Source of the DNA: an uncultured Spirochaetaceae bacterium
Lineage (GTDB): Bacteria > Spirochaetota > Spirochaetia > Treponematales > UBA12059
Length of the DNA: 8,791 nt
Assembly (NCBI GenBank): GCA_938004315.1
Contig: CALKWG010000149.1
Span: 1-8,791 of the forward strand
Direction of reading: 5' to 3'
The notes beneath the pieces are model-generated. The model did no database searches, was not told the origin of the DNA, and saw nothing but the letters and a program-made list of their open reading frames with translations. Within the stretch, counting starts at the first letter, position 1; the number at the start of each line of letters is the position of its first letter. Of the stretch, positions 6,828 through 8,791 are shown piece after piece. The translations under genes and the position numbers were made by a program.

Positions 6828-7078
6828 GCGCGCCTATGAAGCTCGACGCCTGCCGCTCCTGCGGGCGCATCGTCTTACGCGGCTTTAGCTACTGCCCCTA
6901 CTGCGGCAACGCGCTCCGCCCCGGCGACGGCATCGAAGAAGCCTTGCGCCGGCCCTTCGAGCGCATGGAGAGCGGCGAGCGCCGCCGCTCCAGCGTGCGC
7001 ATCGACCGCCTCATCGCCGAGCTCTCGACGCTGGAATGCGAGATGGAGGAGCTCCTGCACGGCAGCGCCTGCCGTTAG
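6824..7078 (+). CDS. Small zinc-ribbon protein
   Basis: This encodes 84 residues. The N-terminal part has paired CxxC motifs (C10-x2-C13 in ACRSCGRI and C24-x2-C27 in YCPYCGNAL) with a 10-residue spacer, the pattern of a zinc ribbon. After a basic segment (R53-R59) the C-terminal ~25 residues look helical ([19 protein letters not shown]) and may mediate dimerisation or partner binding; two more Cys, C72 and C83, lie outside the ribbon. The ATG at 6824 overlaps the PhoH stop as ATGA and no near Shine-Dalgarno is seen, so translation is probably coupled to PIN-PhoH. A second ATG at 6836 (residue 5) is an alternative start that would keep the ribbon. The function is unknown; the coupling suggests a role with PIN-PhoH or RNA, which is inference. 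Confidence 0.8.
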   Translation: MSAPMKLDACRSCGRIVLRGFSYCPYCGNALRPGDGIEEALRRPFERMESGERRRSSVRIDRLIAELSTLECEMEELLHGSACR

Positions 7079-7097
7079 GCTTCGACGGCCCGTTTAC

Positions 7098-7126
7098 TTC
7101 ACATCCGACGCGCCCTCGTGTACAAT
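7098..7126 (+). promoter_or_regulatory. Sigma70-type promoter for kbl
   Basis: TTCACA (7098-7103, 5/6) and TACAAT (7121-7126, 5/6) are separated by the ideal 17 bases in the 74-base gap between the zinc-ribbon and kbl genes. Transcription would begin near 7133, leaving a leader of about 20 bases that carries the ribosome site. This is the best promoter in the window and implies that kbl is transcribed separately from the PhoH pair. No operator-like inverted repeat is seen around it. Confidence 0.7.
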
Positions 7127-7137
7127 ACGCCGCGAAA

Positions 7138-7143
7138 AAGGAG
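7138..7143 (+). promoter_or_regulatory. Strong ribosome binding site deciding the kbl start
   Basis: AAGGAG within an A-rich stretch (7135-7145) lies nine bases before the ATG at 7153. It selects that codon over in-frame starts further upstream, which would place the promoter inside the coding region. Confidence 0.85.
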
Positions 7144-7152
7144 AGTCGCTGT

Positions 7153-8346
7153 ATGTACGGAGCATTTCGCGAGGAGCTACGCTCCAAGCTGAGCCAAATC
7201 AAGACCGACGGGCTCTATAAGAACGAGCGCGTCATAGCCACGCCGCAGGGCGCCCTCATAGCCGTGACGAGCGGCAAGGAAGTCGTCAACTTCTGCGCCA
7301 ATAACTATTTGGGCTTAGCCAACGAGCCGTCTATCAGGGCCGCCGCCGTCAAGGCCATGGACGAGTGGGGCTACGGCCTATCGAGCGTGCGCTTCATCTG
7401 CGGCACTCAATCCCCGCACAAGAAGCTTGAGGAGGCTATGAGCCGCTTCCTCGGCACCGAGGACACCATCCTCTTCTCCTCCTGCTTCGACGCCAACGGC
7501 GGCGTCTTCGAGCCGCTCCTGGACGCCGAGAGCGCCATCATTACCGACAGCCTGAACCACGCCTCGATCATCGACGGCATACGGCTCTGCAAGGCGGAGC
7601 GCTTCATCTACGAGCACAACGACTTCAGGGACCTCGAGGATAAACTTAAGGCCGCCGCCGGCAAGCGCTTCCGCATGGTGGTCACCGACGGCGTCTTCTC
7701 CATGGACGGCGACATAGCCGACCTGAACGCGATCTGCGACCTGGCCGAGGCCTACGACGCCCTGGTCCTCGTCGACGACAGCCACGCGACCGGCTTCATC
7801 GGCAAGACCGGCCGCGGCACCCACGAGCACAACGGGGTTATGGGCCGCGTCGATATCATCACCACCACCTTCGGCAAGGCCTTGGGCGGCGCCTCCGGAG
7901 GCTGCGTCTCGGGCAAGGCGGAGATCGTCGAGTACCTCAGGCAGAAGGCCAGGCCTTATCTCTTCTCGAACACCGTCGCGCCGGCCATCGTGGGCGGTAC
8001 CCTGCGGGCCCTGGAGCTCCTGTCCGAGTCTACCGCCCTGCGCGACCGGCTCGAGGCCAATACCAAGCGTTTCCGCGAGGGCATGACCCGCGCGGGGCTG
8101 GAGATCCGGCCGGGCGTCCACCCGATCTGCCCGGTCATGCTCTACGACGAAAAACTGGCCCATGCCATGGCCGACCGGCTCCTGGAAGAGGGCATTTATG
8201 TGATAGGCTTTAGCTTCCCGGTCGTGCCGCGCGGCAAGGCGCGCATCCGCGTGCAGGTTTCGGCGGCGCATACCGAGGAGCAGATTGACCGCGCGATCGC
8301 GGCCTTCGCCAAGGTCGGCGCCGAGCTCGGCGCGATCAAGCGCTAG
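7153..8346 (+). CDS. kbl: Glycine C-acetyltransferase (2-amino-3-ketobutyrate CoA ligase)
   Basis: This encodes 397 residues, almost the same length as E. coli Kbl (398). It belongs to the alpha-oxoamine synthase group of fold-type I PLP enzymes. The PLP-binding lysine is K242 in [15 protein letters not shown]208 and H211 in VDDSHATGF contact the cofactor, H136 in LNHASIIDG stacks on it, and S183 in VFSMDGD is the usual phosphate/ring contact. The N-terminal [11 protein letters not shown] and the [10 protein letters not shown] segment are typical of Kbl. The enzyme converts 2-amino-3-oxobutyrate and CoA to glycine and acetyl-CoA, the second step of threonine breakdown, in the cytoplasm. Threonine dehydrogenase (tdh), the usual partner, is not in this window. 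A related KAS-type enzyme such as 8-amino-7-oxononanoate synthase is less likely given the length and motifs. The gene has its own promoter and a strong ribosome site. Confidence 0.95.
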   Translation: MYGAFREELRSKLSQIKTDGLYKNERVIATPQGALIAVTSGKEVVNFCANNYLGLANEPSIRAAAVKAMDEWGYGLSSVRFICGTQSPHKKLEEAMSRFLGTEDTILFSSCFDANGGVFEPLLDAESAIITDSLNHASIIDGIRLCKAERFIYEHNDFRDLEDKLKAAAGKRFRMVVTDGVFSMDGDIADLNAICDLAEAYDALVLVDDSHATGFIGKTGRGTHEHNGVMGRVDIITTTFGKALGGASGGCVSGKAEIVEYLRQKARPYLFSNTVAPAIVGGTLRALELLSESTALRDRLEANTKRFREGMTRAGLEIRPGVHPICPVMLYDEKLAHAMADRLLEEGIYVIGFSFPVVPRGKARIRVQVSAAHTEEQIDRAIAAFAKVGAELGAIKR

Positions 8347-8376
8347 GCCGGCGCGTAGGGCTGGATAGGACGCGGG

Positions 8377-8745
8377 ATGAAGAACAAGAAAGCTCTGATA
8401 ATCGTAGGTATAGCGGGGGCCGTGATCGTGCTCGCCGCCCTGGCCTTCGTAGCCTTGGGCATAGGCAACGCCCGGGGGAATAAGGACAGCCTCCTTTCGG
8501 AATACTTCCGCGCCCTCTCGGCCCAGAACGCCCAGCGCGTCGAGGAGCTGACCACCGACGCCTTCGTATCGGACCTGCCCCTCGACGGCTTAAGCCCGCG
8601 CTCGTACCGGCTCTATGTGATGGAAGGCGGGAGCGAGACGGCCAAGCGCTTCGCCATCGTCATAGCCAGGCCGGACGGCTCCGAGCTCCTGCTCCTCGCG
8701 GACGCGAGCTTCGTGACTAAGGGCCTCGTAAGCTATATCGACTCG
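8377..8745 (+). CDS. Membrane-anchored hypothetical protein, 3'-truncated
   Basis: The first 123 residues are present; no stop occurs before the end of genomic sequence. The N-terminus is MKNKK followed by a single hydrophobic segment at about 6-29 (ALIIVGIAGAVIVLAALAFV), a signal anchor with the rest outside the cytoplasm. Residues about 36-66 (KDSLLSEYFRALSAQNAQRV) form a probable helix, followed by an alternating beta-like region to residue 123. The layout, an anchor then a helix beginning with a Y-F-x-A-L pattern, loosely resembles NTF2-like or DUF4878-type small exported domains, but I cannot assign it. The ATG at 8377 has AGGA (8367-8370) six bases upstream and lies 30 bases after the kbl stop, so it may be co-transcribed with kbl. 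The frame continues into adapter sequence, which adds 15 false residues and must be removed. Confidence 0.75.
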
Positions 8746-8791
8746 AGATCGGAAGAGCGTCGTGTAGGGAAAGAGTGTAGATCTCGGTGGT
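8746..8791. other. Illumina TruSeq adapter contamination (not genomic)
   Basis: The last 46 bases begin AGATCGGAAGAGCGTCGTGT and continue through the rest of the well-known TruSeq read-through adapter (reverse complement of the P5-side universal adapter). The match, recalled from memory, looks complete with no differences. Codon and base use differ from the window. It should be trimmed; the first A might be a genomic or A-tail base. Confidence 0.97.

Noticed and set aside
7036..7152. N-terminal extension of kbl from upstream in-frame starts
   Set aside because: It would overlap the zinc-ribbon gene and cover the promoter and ribosome site. The ATG at 7153 matches the Kbl family length.
7378..8271. 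297-residue open frame on the - strand inside kbl
   Set aside because: Long antisense frames are expected opposite GC-rich coding DNA. The product has no recognisable motif and the + strand encodes an intact Kbl.

Overview
The window is GC-rich bacterial DNA, densely packed, with all genes on the + strand and gaps between genes of 82 bases or less. The mix (a highly acidic Glu/Asp/Ala/Leu repeat protein, a LysM/M23 peptidase, a PEGA-like exported protein, ExoIII, a compact rhomboid protease, a PIN-PhoH ATPase and glycine C-acetyltransferase), together with frequent ATA, CTA and AGG codons, suggests to me a GC-rich spirochaete. That is an inference from the style of the proteins, not a demonstrated placement. 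No tRNA, rRNA, CRISPR array, transposase, phage gene or recognisable defence system was seen.

Layout. Bases 1-1287 are the 3' part of an extremely acidic, low-complexity protein whose start lies outside the window; it opens with a 36-residue tandem repeat. Bases 1320-4004 form a tightly coupled envelope operon: a two-TM protein of unknown function, a secreted LysM + M23 peptidoglycan hydrolase overlapping it by 26 bases, and a secreted protein with two PEGA-like repeats overlapping by ATGA. Bases 4087-5441 hold exodeoxyribonuclease III and a rhomboid intramembrane protease 14 bases apart. Bases 5523-7078 hold a PIN-PhoH protein translationally coupled to a small zinc-ribbon protein. Bases 7153-8346 encode glycine C-acetyltransferase behind the best promoter in the window. 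A membrane-anchored hypothetical begins at 8377 and is cut off.

The last 46 bases (8746-8791) are not genomic: they match the Illumina TruSeq adapter, read through in frame with the truncated last gene. Genomic sequence therefore ends at about 8745. At the other end the window begins inside a near-identical tandem repeat, a typical reason for an assembly to break.

Working together: genes 2-4 plausibly act in cell-wall or envelope maintenance, the rhomboid at the inner membrane, PIN-PhoH and the zinc ribbon in RNA metabolism, ExoIII in base-excision repair, and Kbl in threonine/glycine catabolism. No clearly new biological system stands out. The most unusual biology is the acidic repeat protein, the PIN-PhoH/zinc-ribbon coupling and a possible leaderless start for the two-TM gene.
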